The notes: a model not told the origin generated them from the sequence alone. Shown: positions 1-7,219, numbered from the stretch's first letter. The stretch: 14,955 bases of DNA from Pirellulaceae bacterium (GCA_013002105.1 JABDKS010000124.1:1-14955); one strand, 5' to 3'. Program-made: numbers and translations.

Positions 1-235
1 ATCGCGGAAGATTTTGGTTCACGAATGCGAAGGCGTGTGGGTCGTGTTGACCGAAATGCAGTGAAGAACCAACCATTACCGCATCGTAGGTTTCCACTGC
101 AATTTCGTCTTCGGGTAGCTCCGAGACGTTGTACGTGTCGATTGCGATTGCTCGATCGCGAAAACGCTGAGCGATATGCTCGGCGATGCGCTCGGTTTGG
201 CCTTCATGGGTGGAATAGACGATGAGTGCTCGCAT
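1..235 (-). CDS. hemG: HemG-like flavodoxin-family protoporphyrinogen oxidase (3' end outside window)
   Basis: Only the first 78 residues are in the window; the gene runs off the left edge. The protein opens with a beta strand (MRALIVYST) followed by the FMN phosphate-binding loop STHEGQT at residues 8-14, as in flavodoxins. The later stretch VMVGSSLHFGQHDPHAFAFV (residues 53-72) matches the pattern of menaquinone-dependent protoporphyrinogen IX dehydrogenase HemG, in which an Ile-Gly-Ala-Ser-Ile-Arg-Tyr-Gly-His block follows the second strand. HemG oxidises protoporphyrinogen IX to protoporphyrin IX in haem synthesis and passes electrons to quinone. The ATG at 235 is preceded by GAGG at 244-247, eight bases away. 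It lies 87 bases downstream of a cytochrome c gene on the same strand, which fits a haem or redox context and possible co-transcription. Another member of the flavodoxin family is possible because the C-terminal half is missing. Confidence 0.75.
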   Translation of the reverse strand, partial: MRALIVYSTHEGQTERIAEHIAQRFRDRAIAIDTYNVSELPEDEIAVETYDAVMVGSSLHFGQHDPHAFAFVNQNLPR

Positions 236-322
236 GTCGGTCGCCTCGATGATTGGTGCGCCAAGCGATTGAGCCGGAATATCCTTGGCGAGTGATGGAG
301 ATCATGTGAGATCCCTCATGGA

Positions 323-847
323 CTATTTTTTCTTCGCGTCCTTTGGCTTCACTTTCAATGGAATGTGTTCTTCGTCGTTTGCCCGTAGCGTCTCATGACA
401 ACTCACACAACTGACGGTCAATTGATTGAAGGCTAGCGTGACACCGGCGAGGTTTTCGCGATCAGCATGGCTGACGATGTCATCGCAAACTCGCTCGAAG
501 GTGTGCAGTTGGGAGCGGTAGTTTGGGTTTCGGCGACGCACGAAGCCTTCGACCTTATTCAACAATCGCATCTGGATGCCATGTTCTTTGATCGACTCGA
601 AGTCGCGTGTGGCGAGACCACGCAGGATCGACTGCGTGTGGTCGAGCTTCTTTTCCATCCAAAAACTCATCGGTCGTTTTGCCATTTCCTGATCAGTAGC
701 GTCATCCGTTTTTTTGGTTTTTGCTTGCCGGGTCTTTGCTTCTTGGGCGGACGATTTGTCCTTGGGTGGGTCTGCCAGCGCCACTGAACTGACAAACCCT
801 GAACTGATAAACACGGTCGCTAGCAGAATGGAAAGTAGGCTACGCAC
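323..847 (-). CDS. Periplasmic cytochrome c'-like (class II) haem protein
   Basis: A 174-residue exported protein. Residues 1-25 form a signal peptide with hydrophobic core SLLSILLATVF and a likely cleavage after Ala-Leu-Ala (23-25). A Lys- and Ala-rich linker (about 28-57) follows, then a mostly helical domain. The single haem c site CVSCH (147-151) is close to the C-terminus. Helices followed by a late CxxCH is the layout of class II cytochromes (c', c556), where the His is the proximal ligand. The motif GLATRDF (77-83) precedes it; similar small haem proteins are frequent in planctomycetes. The tail is basic (ending AKKK). The start is GTG at 847, chosen because AAGGAGAT sits six bases upstream. 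Electron transfer or a redox-sensing role in the periplasm is likely; the partner is unknown. The HemG-like gene lies downstream on the same strand. Confidence 0.85.
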   Translation of the reverse strand: MRSLLSILLATVFISSGFVSSVALADPPKDKSSAQEAKTRQAKTKKTDDATDQEMAKRPMSFWMEKKLDHTQSILRGLATRDFESIKEHGIQMRLLNKVEGFVRRRNPNYRSQLHTFERVCDDIVSHADRENLAGVTLAFNQLTVSCVSCHETLRANDEEHIPLKVKPKDAKKK

Positions 848-851
848 AACG

Positions 852-859
852 ATCTCCTT
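852..859 (-). promoter_or_regulatory. Strong Shine-Dalgarno site fixing a GTG start
   Basis: Read on the minus strand this is AAGGAGAT, followed by four bases and the GTG start at 847 (six bases from the end of AAGGAG). It decides the non-ATG start of the cytochrome c'-like gene. Confidence 0.7.
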
Positions 860-1138
860 GGATGTTCAATAAGTGTTCGCCTCCGGACGCAGCGTGTCGG
901 ACACATTCCCGGATGCCGCTGGAGGTTGCAAGTTCTGTGCCGGTGTAGGCTGCCGGGTGCCGAATGAAGTGCCGAATGACCGGCCAGCAAGCGTCGACGA
1001 ATCGTTCCGCTGTTAATCTGCAAAGGATCGTTTGGTTTTTTGATCAATTGGCATTTGCTTTGCCATGATTTGTTTGACGTGAAGCCGGTTTGCCGGCCTG
1101 ATGCCCGAGTCGCAGTCGAATTCTATTGAGGCGGTGTC
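860..1138. other. Divergent intergenic region between cytochrome c' and universal stress protein genes
   Basis: About 280 bases with no convincing ORF. It must hold the promoters of two divergent genes. A weak sigma70-like pair for the plus-strand gene can be drawn (TTGATC, 17 bases, CATGAT near 1039-1068), but each hexamer matches the consensus at only four positions. A short hairpin GCCGG-TTTG-CCGGC lies at 1084-1097. Nothing else was recognised. Confidence 0.4.
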
Positions 1139-1576
1139 GTGAACAGTCGTTCGATCCTTGTCCCAATCGACTTTGAGCCAGCCAGTTTGGCGGCTCTGGA
1201 TTGGGCGGTTGCCGAAGCCAAGTTGCGCGGTGCGACGTTGGACTTGCTGCACGTCTGGGAGCCGAGCGTCGGTTATTCCGGTGAGGGGCCTGCGATACCA
1301 TTCACAGGGGTGTTACCGCGTGAAAAGATCGAGCGAGGTCTGTCGGCACTGTCGTGCGAGCTGCCCTCAGAACGCGTTCGATATCACGTTAGCGACGGGC
1401 ATCCGGCAGGCGAAATCACCAAGTCGGCTACGAAGCTGAAAAGCGAGCTGGTCGTCATGGGCACTCACGCCCGACATGGGCTCAGTCGATGGATCGTAGG
1501 CAGTGTTTGCGATGTCGTTTTGCGTGAGTGTCCCTGTCCGGTTTTGGTCTGCCGCGGCCCGACACGACAAAGCTAG
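1139..1576 (+). CDS. Universal stress protein (UspA family)
   Basis: A 145-residue single-domain Usp protein. The N-terminal strand SILVPIDFEPASLAALDWA (5-23) has the family's Pro-x-Asp-Phe pattern. Near the C-terminus, MGTHARHGLSRWIVGS (roughly 106-121) is the nucleotide-binding motif G-2x-G-9x-G-[ST], here with Ala replacing the second Gly, a common variant (GTHA). It is followed by the CPCPVLVCR block that closes the fold. ATP-binding Usp proteins act in the cytoplasm in stress, low-oxygen or energy-limited states; the specific target here is unknown. The start is GTG at 1139 with GAGG about eight bases upstream; no better start is visible. It is divergent from the cytochrome c'/HemG-like genes and converges on a cytochrome c gene with a 44-base gap, consistent with a respiratory-stress neighbourhood. 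Confidence 0.92.
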   Translation: MNSRSILVPIDFEPASLAALDWAVAEAKLRGATLDLLHVWEPSVGYSGEGPAIPFTGVLPREKIERGLSALSCELPSERVRYHVSDGHPAGEITKSATKLKSELVVMGTHARHGLSRWIVGSVCDVVLRECPCPVLVCRGPTRQS

Positions 1577-1620
1577 TTTGCGACGGTTTGCATCCTTGCT
1601 CCGTACTGCACTGGAGAAAC

Positions 1621-2076
1621 TTAGTAATACGGCATGTAGGGGGTTGGTTGATAGGCTTTGACGTCGTAATGGGATTGCAAGAACGCCACCAGATCCGTCA
1701 GTTGCGTGACGGTCATTTCGTCGTTGTACAGTCGCATCTTTGACTCGCCATCGGTTTTCACGTCATCGACGGCGTATCCAGTTGCAAAGCGATGGGATGG
1801 GTTAATGATCGACGTGACCAACTCGCCATAGGTGACCACGTACGGCTTATCTCCGCCCAACGCGATCATTTTGTCTTCAGACGTGGTCAGTTGCTCGAAC
1901 TCAACGCCAGCAACGCTATGGCAAGCATGACACTGCAGTTGACTGAACCATTCCTGACCACGATCCGCATCACCCTCGGGTAAAGTGAATCCCTTTGCCG
2001 ACTTAGGATCTGTCGAACACCCGATGGCTCCAAGAAGGAGTAGGATCGCCACGACGACATCTAGAGATTTTTTCAT
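1621..2076 (-). CDS. Mono-haem cytochrome c lipoprotein
   Basis: A 151-residue protein starting MKKSLDVVVA. The hydrophobic segment ends in AIGC (Cys20), a plausible lipobox, so it is predicted to be a lipid-anchored periplasmic protein. The haem site is CHACH (49-53). Downstream comes the NPSHRFATGY stretch and then SKMRLYNDEMTVTQLTDLVAF; Met114 is the likely sixth ligand, and the final helix is typical of class I cytochromes c. The frame stays open upstream to a GTG at 2187, but I chose the ATG at 2076 because it gives a proper lipoprotein signal; the alternative adds 37 residues that look non-coding. No strong Shine-Dalgarno site is visible. It probably carries electrons in a respiratory chain; the donor and acceptor cannot be told. 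Confidence 0.85.
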   Translation of the reverse strand: MKKSLDVVVAILLLLGAIGCSTDPKSAKGFTLPEGDADRGQEWFSQLQCHACHSVAGVEFEQLTTSEDKMIALGGDKPYVVTYGELVTSIINPSHRFATGYAVDDVKTDGESKMRLYNDEMTVTQLTDLVAFLQSHYDVKAYQPTPYMPYY

Positions 2077-2264
2077 GGGTATGGCTTTCGTGTTGGCCGA
2101 CATCCAAAAAAGTAGCAATCTGCGTACCGACGTTCTGGCGAACTGAATCGCCATGGCACACGATCGATAGGAGTCACTTATTCGCACACGTCGTGCCTAT
2201 TCGCACGCTGGTTGTCACATTGGCCCACACTTGGAGACCCGGTGATTGGTGACCAGAATTTTGA
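2077..2264. other. Short intergenic region upstream of the cytochrome c lipoprotein gene
   Basis: About 190 bases between the MFS gene stop and the cytochrome c start, both on the minus strand. I see no clear promoter hexamers, terminator or repeat. Confidence 0.3.
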
Positions 2265-3602
2265 TCAAGCATGTTCTTTGGGTCGTAGGTTGGCGGCACG
2301 GTCACTCGTCTGCACAAACCAGAGTAAGATCGCGCCGATCAGGAACAAAGGCAGCAAACCGAAAATCGCGACGCGCGAGCTGCCGGTCACCGCGACGATG
2401 GCGCCGAAGAGAAACGTTCCCAGAAAACTGGTCGCCTTTCCCGAAAGGTTAAAGAAACCGAAGTATTGTGCGTTCTTGTCCTTCGGTATCATCGTCGCCA
2501 TCAAGGAGCGACTGACCGATTGTGTCCCGCCGAGCACAAAGGCGATGACCATCGCGAGCAACCAGAATCCTAGTTTGTTGGTAACAGCCAGGGCGCTGAC
2601 CAGGACGCCCGCCCAAACGACAAGGCAGGTCAGCAACGTTCCCTTTTGGCCAAACTTATCGGCACACCAGCCGACGATGATCGCGCCAGGCAAAGCAAGA
2701 AACTGAATCATCAGAATCACTGCCATTAGTTCGGCTTCGGGAAAGGCGAGCTCCTGTAAAGCAAACGTCGACGCTTGAGAGATGATGGTTTGGACACCGT
2801 CGTTGTAGAAGAGAAAGCTCAGCAGAAACAACGCGACAGCCGCGTGTTTGCGCAAGTCACGCAACGTTTTGGTGACATCACCAACGCTGCCGCGAATCGC
2901 CTGGCTGAGCGTGTGATCCGAGGGTGAATCAGCCGTATTGTCGCGTAGAACCAAGATCGCTGGGAGCGTAAAGATCCCCCACCAACATCCCATCAGAATG
3001 AGGCTGCACTGCAAACGGCTGGTCATCGTTGGCAATGCCAACCGATCTCCAAAATGGATGATTCCCATCGCTAATAACAAAGCGATTCCACCGCCCAGGT
3101 AACCAAGTCCGTAGCCCCAAGCCGATGCTGCGTTGACTTGATCATCGTCGACGATCTCGGGCAAAAATCCGTTGTAGACACCGAGTGAAAGTTCGAGCAT
3201 TAGATTCGCGACAACAAATAGTGCTACGACGATGACGTACATTCTGGGTGGGACGACGCCAAGCAAGATCGATGCTACCGAACCGACCAGCGCGGTGATC
3301 GCTAGCAGTTGGCGTTTGCAGCGACGGGCATCGGCGATTGCGCCTACGATCGGCGACAGGACGGCACCCAGGAACATGGACGCGGAGATGCCCCACGCCC
3401 AAACGACGGCACCGACATGTCCCCACGACTCGGTCGGAAAGACCACGCGTTGGAGGTACGTAACCAAGACGGTGATCAGCAATGTTGTGTAGGCACTATT
3501 GGCCCAGTCGTACATCGCCCAGCACAAGACGGTCTTGTCGCGGAGCAGGTGACGACCGCCGGGTAGACGATCGCCGGATAGATGACTGGGGGAGTTGGCC
3601 AC
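2265..3602 (-). CDS. MFS transporter, UMF1 / Atg22-like family
   Basis: A 445-residue integral membrane protein with about 12 hydrophobic segments. The first transmembrane segment begins with AMYDWANSAYTT (29-40), the hallmark YDWANSAY motif of the UMF1 family (Atg22-like). The MFS loop sequence GAIADARRCKRQ follows TM2-3, and GWCADKFGQKG is the equivalent in the second half. The substrate is unknown; yeast Atg22 exports amino acids from the vacuole, but bacterial members are uncharacterised. The start is GTG at 3602; the Shine-Dalgarno site is weak and the first roughly 25 residues are polar, so the true start could be slightly internal. It is preceded by 188 bases of intergenic DNA after the TolC-type gene on the same strand. 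A functional tie to its neighbours is not evident. Confidence 0.9.
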   Translation of the reverse strand: MANSPSHLSGDRLPGGRHLLRDKTVLCWAMYDWANSAYTTLLITVLVTYLQRVVFPTESWGHVGAVVWAWGISASMFLGAVLSPIVGAIADARRCKRQLLAITALVGSVASILLGVVPPRMYVIVVALFVVANLMLELSLGVYNGFLPEIVDDDQVNAASAWGYGLGYLGGGIALLLAMGIIHFGDRLALPTMTSRLQCSLILMGCWWGIFTLPAILVLRDNTADSPSDHTLSQAIRGSVGDVTKTLRDLRKHAAVALFLLSFLFYNDGVQTIISQASTFALQELAFPEAELMAVILMIQFLALPGAIIVGWCADKFGQKGTLLTCLVVWAGVLVSALAVTNKLGFWLLAMVIAFVLGGTQSVSRSLMATMIPKDKNAQYFGFFNLSGKATSFLGTFLFGAIVAVTGSSRVAIFGLLPLFLIGAILLWFVQTSDRAANLRPKEHA

Positions 3603-3790
3603 AGGTGACTCGCTGCAACGGTCGAAACAAGGTGCGCGTTACCCGAGAAAGGAATCGCGATGTTCCCCGTAGCGGCAAGTCACGTGCCACGCGGGGCCGG
3701 GTCGATGAATCGCCGCGACTTTCTGCGACAGCACGCAACGAGCGAGCGAAAACAATTCGGACGCGTTGGATCGCGTGGGATTGGCGTCGC
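3603..3790. other. Intergenic region between TolC-type and MFS genes
   Basis: About 190 bases. It begins (minus-strand sense) with a perfect short palindrome TTAACGGTTAA overlapping the TolC-type stop codon. I see no T-tract terminator and no confident promoter for the MFS gene. Confidence 0.3.
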
Positions 3791-5791
3791 TTAACGGTTA
3801 AAGACCCGGTTTTTGAAGGATTGCCATTGCCTGCGGCTGGTTCTGGGTTCGTTCAAGATTTTGTCGATTTCTTCGTCGGACATTTCCCCGTTTCCATCGG
3901 CGTCGATCTTCTGGAACTCGACCTCCTGATCCATGTCCAACGGCAGGACCGCTTCGTCGTCGTCGGCGTCGGCTCGGTCACGAGCGGCGGGGTTTTCTAA
4001 ACCGAAGCTTTCTTCGGAGGGTCGGTCGCCGCCGGCATAGCGTGTGACCGATGTGGTGGGCGGTTGGCTGCGCGGATAAGCGCGATTGGGGCCAAATCGC
4101 CCGAGCGGTCCAATCGTTTGGAATCGTTCTTCGTAAAAGAAAACGCCGTGTGTTTCGAGGATCGTACCGCTTTGCAGCTCCAAACGAGCCAGTTCAGTGT
4201 TGTATTGCGACAAGGCTTGTGCCTCGGCGCTGACAGAATTGCCCCAGTCGACGATGGCTTGCAGGACGACGATGAACTGCACGATGCCTTCGTCGTACTG
4301 CGCCAACTGTTGTTCCAGATTGGTGCGTGCGGCGCGGCGGACCGCCTGAAAACGCTCGTATTGAGAATAGAACTGATCGAGATTACGCATGCTGAGCGCC
4401 AACAAGTGCTGCATCTGGTGCAGGCCCTGATCCAGGTTGGCGCGGTCGCGTTGAATAACCAGTCGCTGTTGACGCAACACCGCGCGTTCGCGACGCAGTC
4501 CAAGCGGCACTGAGAAATTGACACCTAATGACCAATCCGTAAAGTCGCCGTTGGTGCTGCGGATTCGATTTCCGGCCGGCACAATGCCTTCGAGCCCGTT
4601 CCAGCGATACAGTGCGATACCATCGAGTTGTGGTTTAGCATCGTTGCAAGCTTGCGCCAATCGTTGTTGGTCGGCTTCGAGAATCAGCTTCAATTCGATG
4701 ATGTCGGGACGCTGGCGTTGAGCCAGTTCGTTGATTGCGACCCAATCGACTGCGATCCGTTGATCGACCATTGGCGTTACGGGAACGGTTCGCTGTGATT
4801 CGAATGGCGGCAATCCCATGATGTTCAGCAGCGCGGCTTGACGTTGCAGCACATTGGCTTCGGACGCCAGCAGACTCGCCTTGAAATTTTCAAGTGCCAA
4901 TTGTGTTTGTGCCAGATCGCCCGCGTTGGCATCTCCGACTTCGACTCGGCTCTTGGTTCGCTCATTCGCAAAGGTAGCTTGTTGGACCTGTTGACGTCGG
5001 GCCCACAAATCTGTCTTCGCAAATACGAGCGACCAATAAGCTTCGACGACACCCTGTACCGAAGATTGCACCGCGTTCTTGTATTGAAAATAGGATCGCT
5101 CGGTGTCGATTCTTGCCAACACAATCGGTGCAAGGTTGACTGTCCTGCCGGCTCCGCGTAGCAGCGGTTGTGTGTAGCTGAATTCGGTTGCCGTGCGATC
5201 CGATGGATTCAGCGGCAGGATGCCCGGAGTAATTCGATTGGTGTTGGAGTTCACACCCAGGCTGGCCGTGCCGCCATAAACATTACGCTTGGTCAAACCA
5301 AAATCGAATCCATAGCCTTCGTTTTGTGTGCCGTTGATGATCGATTGGGTGGGATCGGTCGGATCGGGTTGTGCAGCAGGATTCTCGATCTGGTTCCAAA
5401 CGTTGTTGGCAGTTACGTTTGGATCGAATGCTGCCCGCTGTTGGTCGATGGTCGTATTCGTGATGGCAGTGTCATAGATCGTACGACCACTGGAACTGGC
5501 TGACACGCCGCCAAGCACACGGACGACTTTGGAGTTTGCCAGCGTGATGTTGATGGCATCGTTGAGCGTCAGTTGCCGCTGCGGAAATTCAAATTGTGGA
5601 TCGGAGACGGTGGCAGGCCGGGGGGTGACCGGCACGGGCACTTGCACCAACTGGTCGGGGCGACGAATGGCCAGACAGCGCTGTTCGGGCAGGATGGAAT
5701 GACGTGGTGGATCTGCTTGGAGCGAGGCTGCGGATGCGAGTGATAACACAATCGCAAGGTGGCTCCATCGATTCGAATGCAATTTCATCAT
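3791..5791 (-). CDS. TolC-type outer-membrane efflux protein with C-terminal EF-hand
   Basis: A 666-residue exported protein. Residues 1-26 form a signal peptide (core LAIVLSLASAAS, cleavage after LQA). From about residue 72 (LTLNDAINITLANS) it has the repeated helical-hairpin and beta-strand pattern of the outer-membrane efflux (OEP/TolC) family: FSYTQPLLRGAG, then long Gln- and Ala-rich coiled coils, then QRPDI and WSLGVNFSVPLG in the second repeat. Such proteins trimerise into an outer-membrane channel and periplasmic tunnel. Beyond the OEP domain is an acidic, Pro-rich tail of about 100 residues ending in an EF-hand loop (630-641), unlike classical TolC. The ATG at 5791 (tandem ATG at 5788) is chosen because it begins the signal peptide; GGAGG lies 16 bases upstream. 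The frame extends upstream to 5884 but the added residues are not signal-like. Its likely partners are the MacA/MacB-type proteins encoded at 10437-13673. Confidence 0.9.
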   Translation of the reverse strand: MMKLHSNRWSHLAIVLSLASAASLQADPPRHSILPEQRCLAIRRPDQLVQVPVPVTPRPATVSDPQFEFPQRQLTLNDAINITLANSKVVRVLGGVSASSSGRTIYDTAITNTTIDQQRAAFDPNVTANNVWNQIENPAAQPDPTDPTQSIINGTQNEGYGFDFGLTKRNVYGGTASLGVNSNTNRITPGILPLNPSDRTATEFSYTQPLLRGAGRTVNLAPIVLARIDTERSYFQYKNAVQSSVQGVVEAYWSLVFAKTDLWARRQQVQQATFANERTKSRVEVGDANAGDLAQTQLALENFKASLLASEANVLQRQAALLNIMGLPPFESQRTVPVTPMVDQRIAVDWVAINELAQRQRPDIIELKLILEADQQRLAQACNDAKPQLDGIALYRWNGLEGIVPAGNRIRSTNGDFTDWSLGVNFSVPLGLRRERAVLRQQRLVIQRDRANLDQGLHQMQHLLALSMRNLDQFYSQYERFQAVRRAARTNLEQQLAQYDEGIVQFIVVLQAIVDWGNSVSAEAQALSQYNTELARLELQSGTILETHGVFFYEERFQTIGPLGRFGPNRAYPRSQPPTTSVTRYAGGDRPSEESFGLENPAARDRADADDDEAVLPLDMDQEVEFQKIDADGNGEMSDEEIDKILNEPRTSRRQWQSFKNRVFNR
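3869..3904 (-). other. EF-hand calcium-binding loop in the TolC-type protein
   Basis: Residues 630-641 read DADGNGEMSDEE. The ligand positions 1, 3, 5, 7, 9 and 12 are Asp, Asp, Asn, Glu (backbone), Ser and Glu, with Gly at 6: a complete canonical EF-hand loop. Flanking residues (FQKI before, IDKIL after) fit the entering and exiting helices. Only one loop is present, so it may pair between subunits or bind weakly. Confidence 0.85.
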
Positions 5792-6094
5792 TTGTAGTCG
5801 CTTCGGACCTCCGATAGCGATGGGATGATGATAGGTCAGCGGGTCGGTATAAGTGGAATGCTGGGCACAGCGTCGCGGATACAAACGTGAGTAACCTGTC
5901 GATCAGGTAGAGTTTTCCGACCGTACCAATCATGCGTTCCGGGCTCCGGATCGATACCAGATCGCGGGTAATGGAATCTTCCAAACGACGCGTTTTGAGG
6001 CGGGAGAAATCGCGTCCTGCGGCACCGATGCGGTTTTGCTTTCGCAGTTGGGTTGTCGTTTTTCACATCGCGAATGCTGGCAATCGACTTCGGA
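5792..6094. other. Intergenic region between divergent TolC-type and CsrA-receiver genes (left half)
   Basis: About 300 bases. Several reading frames are open on both strands but none has a recognisable protein or a good ribosome site. The promoter of the TolC-type gene must be here; I cannot assign hexamers with confidence. Confidence 0.3.
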
Positions 6095-6123
6095 TTGACA
6101 CAATTTCGCCTCGTTCGTTAAAT
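6095..6123 (+). promoter_or_regulatory. Putative sigma70-type promoter of the CsrA-receiver gene
   Basis: A perfect -35 hexamer TTGACA (6095-6100), a 17-base spacer, and TTAAAT (6118-6123; four of six matches to TATAAT). Transcription would start near 6130, leaving a leader of about 175 bases before the ATG at 6305. Confidence 0.5.
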
Positions 6124-6141
6124 TTCCGTCGGCGAGTTCAG

Positions 6142-6297
6142 GGATGGACTCCTTGCCTTCATAGCGGAGGTAGTCGACCGGATGTCGAGAGCTTGCCAAC
6201 ACAAGATCGGTGGAAGGTCTACCTGAAGATTGGTTGTGTTGAAACGTTCTTGACATCGAATAACATGTCCGATCTTCGGAACATGTTTGGGGAAGGA
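6142..6297 (+). promoter_or_regulatory. GGA-rich leader, candidate CsrA-binding region
   Basis: Eight GGA trinucleotides, the core of CsrA/RsmA sites, occur in about 155 bases: at 6142, 6146, 6166, 6180, 6212, 6278, 6291 and 6295. The last lies inside the Shine-Dalgarno sequence AAGGAG (6293-6298) and the one at 6291 abuts it. In known CsrA regulation, binding at such sites blocks ribosome access. Because the downstream gene encodes a CsrA-like domain, autoregulation is a reasonable inference. Confidence 0.4.
6262..6287 (+). promoter_or_regulatory. Hairpin just upstream of the ribosome site
   Basis: AACATGTCCGA (6262-6272) pairs with TCGG-A-ACATGTT (6276-6287) around the loop TCT, giving 11 base pairs with one bulged A at 6280. 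It ends five bases before AAGGAG. It could expose a GGA motif, control ribosome access, or, as DNA, serve as a palindromic operator. Confidence 0.5.
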
Positions 6298-6298
6298 G
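6293..6298 (+). promoter_or_regulatory. Shine-Dalgarno site of the CsrA-receiver gene
   Basis: AAGGAG with six bases to the ATG at 6305. It fixes that ATG as the start rather than the TTG at 6287, which would lie upstream of the ribosome site. Starting here also gives the standard CsrA N-terminus MLVLS. Confidence 0.85.
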
Positions 6299-6304
6299 TC
6301 CATC

Positions 6305-7099
6305 ATGTTAGTGCTATCGGGAAAAGAGCAGCAGCGAGTTGCCTTTCCGAATTTCGGCATGACAGTTGAATTCTTGCGGGTCGAAGGAAGCCGCGTTCGC
6401 GTCGGTTTCGATGCCCCCAGTCATATCGGCATTCAGCGTGGTGAACAGGTTGAACAAATGGATCTCGCTGGTGACCGCCAACTGGCTGGTGACCTGGATG
6501 ATTTCGGTGGCACGGAATCAAACCGCAAACGAAATTACGATTTTCGCAATCGACTGAACACCGCCAATATTGCGATGAACGTGCTTCAAAAGCAACTTGT
6601 TGCTGGTCTGGTTGACGACGCGGCAGCGACATTTTCTGACGCGTTGAAGATGTTCTCCGACGTGGATCACGTGGTATGCAACCGGTTCCCCGTTTCCGCG
6701 GCAAAGGAAAAGGAATCGGACGATCGCCGCGCCTTGGTGGTCGAAGGCAATGCCAATGAACGAGAGTTGCTCGCCGGCTACTTGCGTATGTGCGGTTACG
6801 TGGTCGACACGGTTCAAGACGGGATTGACGCGATGCTGTACTTGGCAAACCGTTCGCAACGACCGGACGTTGTTTTGCTGGATATGCAAGTGCCCCGCAT
6901 GGACGGTGCCAATACGGTTCGTGCGATTCGCAGCAATCCAGCCTACCAAGACATCCGGATCTTTGCTGTCAGCGGTCTTAATCGTGCTTTGACGCGTGTT
7001 GAAATCGGACACGACGGGGGTGTTGACGGTTGGCTTTTCGAGTCGCTTGAACCGGCAGCGTTTGCCGATGAAATCGATCGATGTTGCCCCACGGTTTAG
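6305..7099 (+). CDS. CsrA-like domain fused to a degenerate receiver domain
   Basis: A 264-residue protein in three parts. Residues 1-52 are CsrA-like: it begins MLVLSGK, then TVEFLRVEGSRVRVGFDAP (20-38) and IQRGEQVE (43-50). Arg45 matches the RNA-contacting Arg44 of E. coli CsrA, but Arg6 is Gly and the usual His-Arg-Glu-Glu is Gln-Arg-Gly-Glu. Residues 77-119 form a predicted helical hairpin starting NYDFRNRLNTA and reading like a Spo0B/DHp hairpin with Tyr78 where His would be. Residues 143-260 are a receiver: LVVEGNANER (145-154) replaces the DD acidic pair, LLDMQVPRMDG holds the phospho-acceptor Asp193, FAVSG supplies Ser223, and the conserved Lys is Glu246 (LFESLEP). It probably binds mRNA under control of the receiver; whether phosphorylation occurs is uncertain. 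It stands 120 bases upstream of a hybrid kinase on the same strand, its likely partner. Confidence 0.85.
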   Translation: MLVLSGKEQQRVAFPNFGMTVEFLRVEGSRVRVGFDAPSHIGIQRGEQVEQMDLAGDRQLAGDLDDFGGTESNRKRNYDFRNRLNTANIAMNVLQKQLVAGLVDDAAATFSDALKMFSDVDHVVCNRFPVSAAKEKESDDRRALVVEGNANERELLAGYLRMCGYVVDTVQDGIDAMLYLANRSQRPDVVLLDMQVPRMDGANTVRAIRSNPAYQDIRIFAVSGLNRALTRVEIGHDGGVDGWLFESLEPAAFADEIDRCCPTV

Positions 7100-7219
7100 A
7101 TCGTTGCTCCACGTTTTTGATATCGCGCCCACGGCGGTCGCTATCGGCACCACGCTTTCATTGCAGTTATTACGTTGGCCGCAGGACGCCAACACAACGT
7201 CACGGATTTAGTTAAGAGC

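Noticed and set aside
1577..1620. Terminator between the convergent stress protein and cytochrome genes
   Set aside because: Only a 4-bp CTCC/GGAG pairing is visible, without a T-tract.
2077..2187. 37-residue N-terminal extension of the cytochrome c lipoprotein
   Set aside because: It would bury the lipoprotein signal sequence inside the protein and starts at an unsupported GTG.
5792..5884. 31-residue N-terminal extension of the TolC-type protein
   Set aside because: It lies upstream of a good signal peptide beginning with a Met-Met pair and has no signal character of its own.
6518..7195. Minus-strand ORF of 225 codons opposite the CsrA-receiver gene
   Set aside because: The plus-strand gene has clear domains and a strong ribosome site; the antisense frame has neither.
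7121..7219. Remnant of CheR sequence upstream of the hybrid kinase
   Set aside because: The in-frame translation from 7121 (after the TGA at 7118) shows no CheR-like motif, so no remnant can be claimed.
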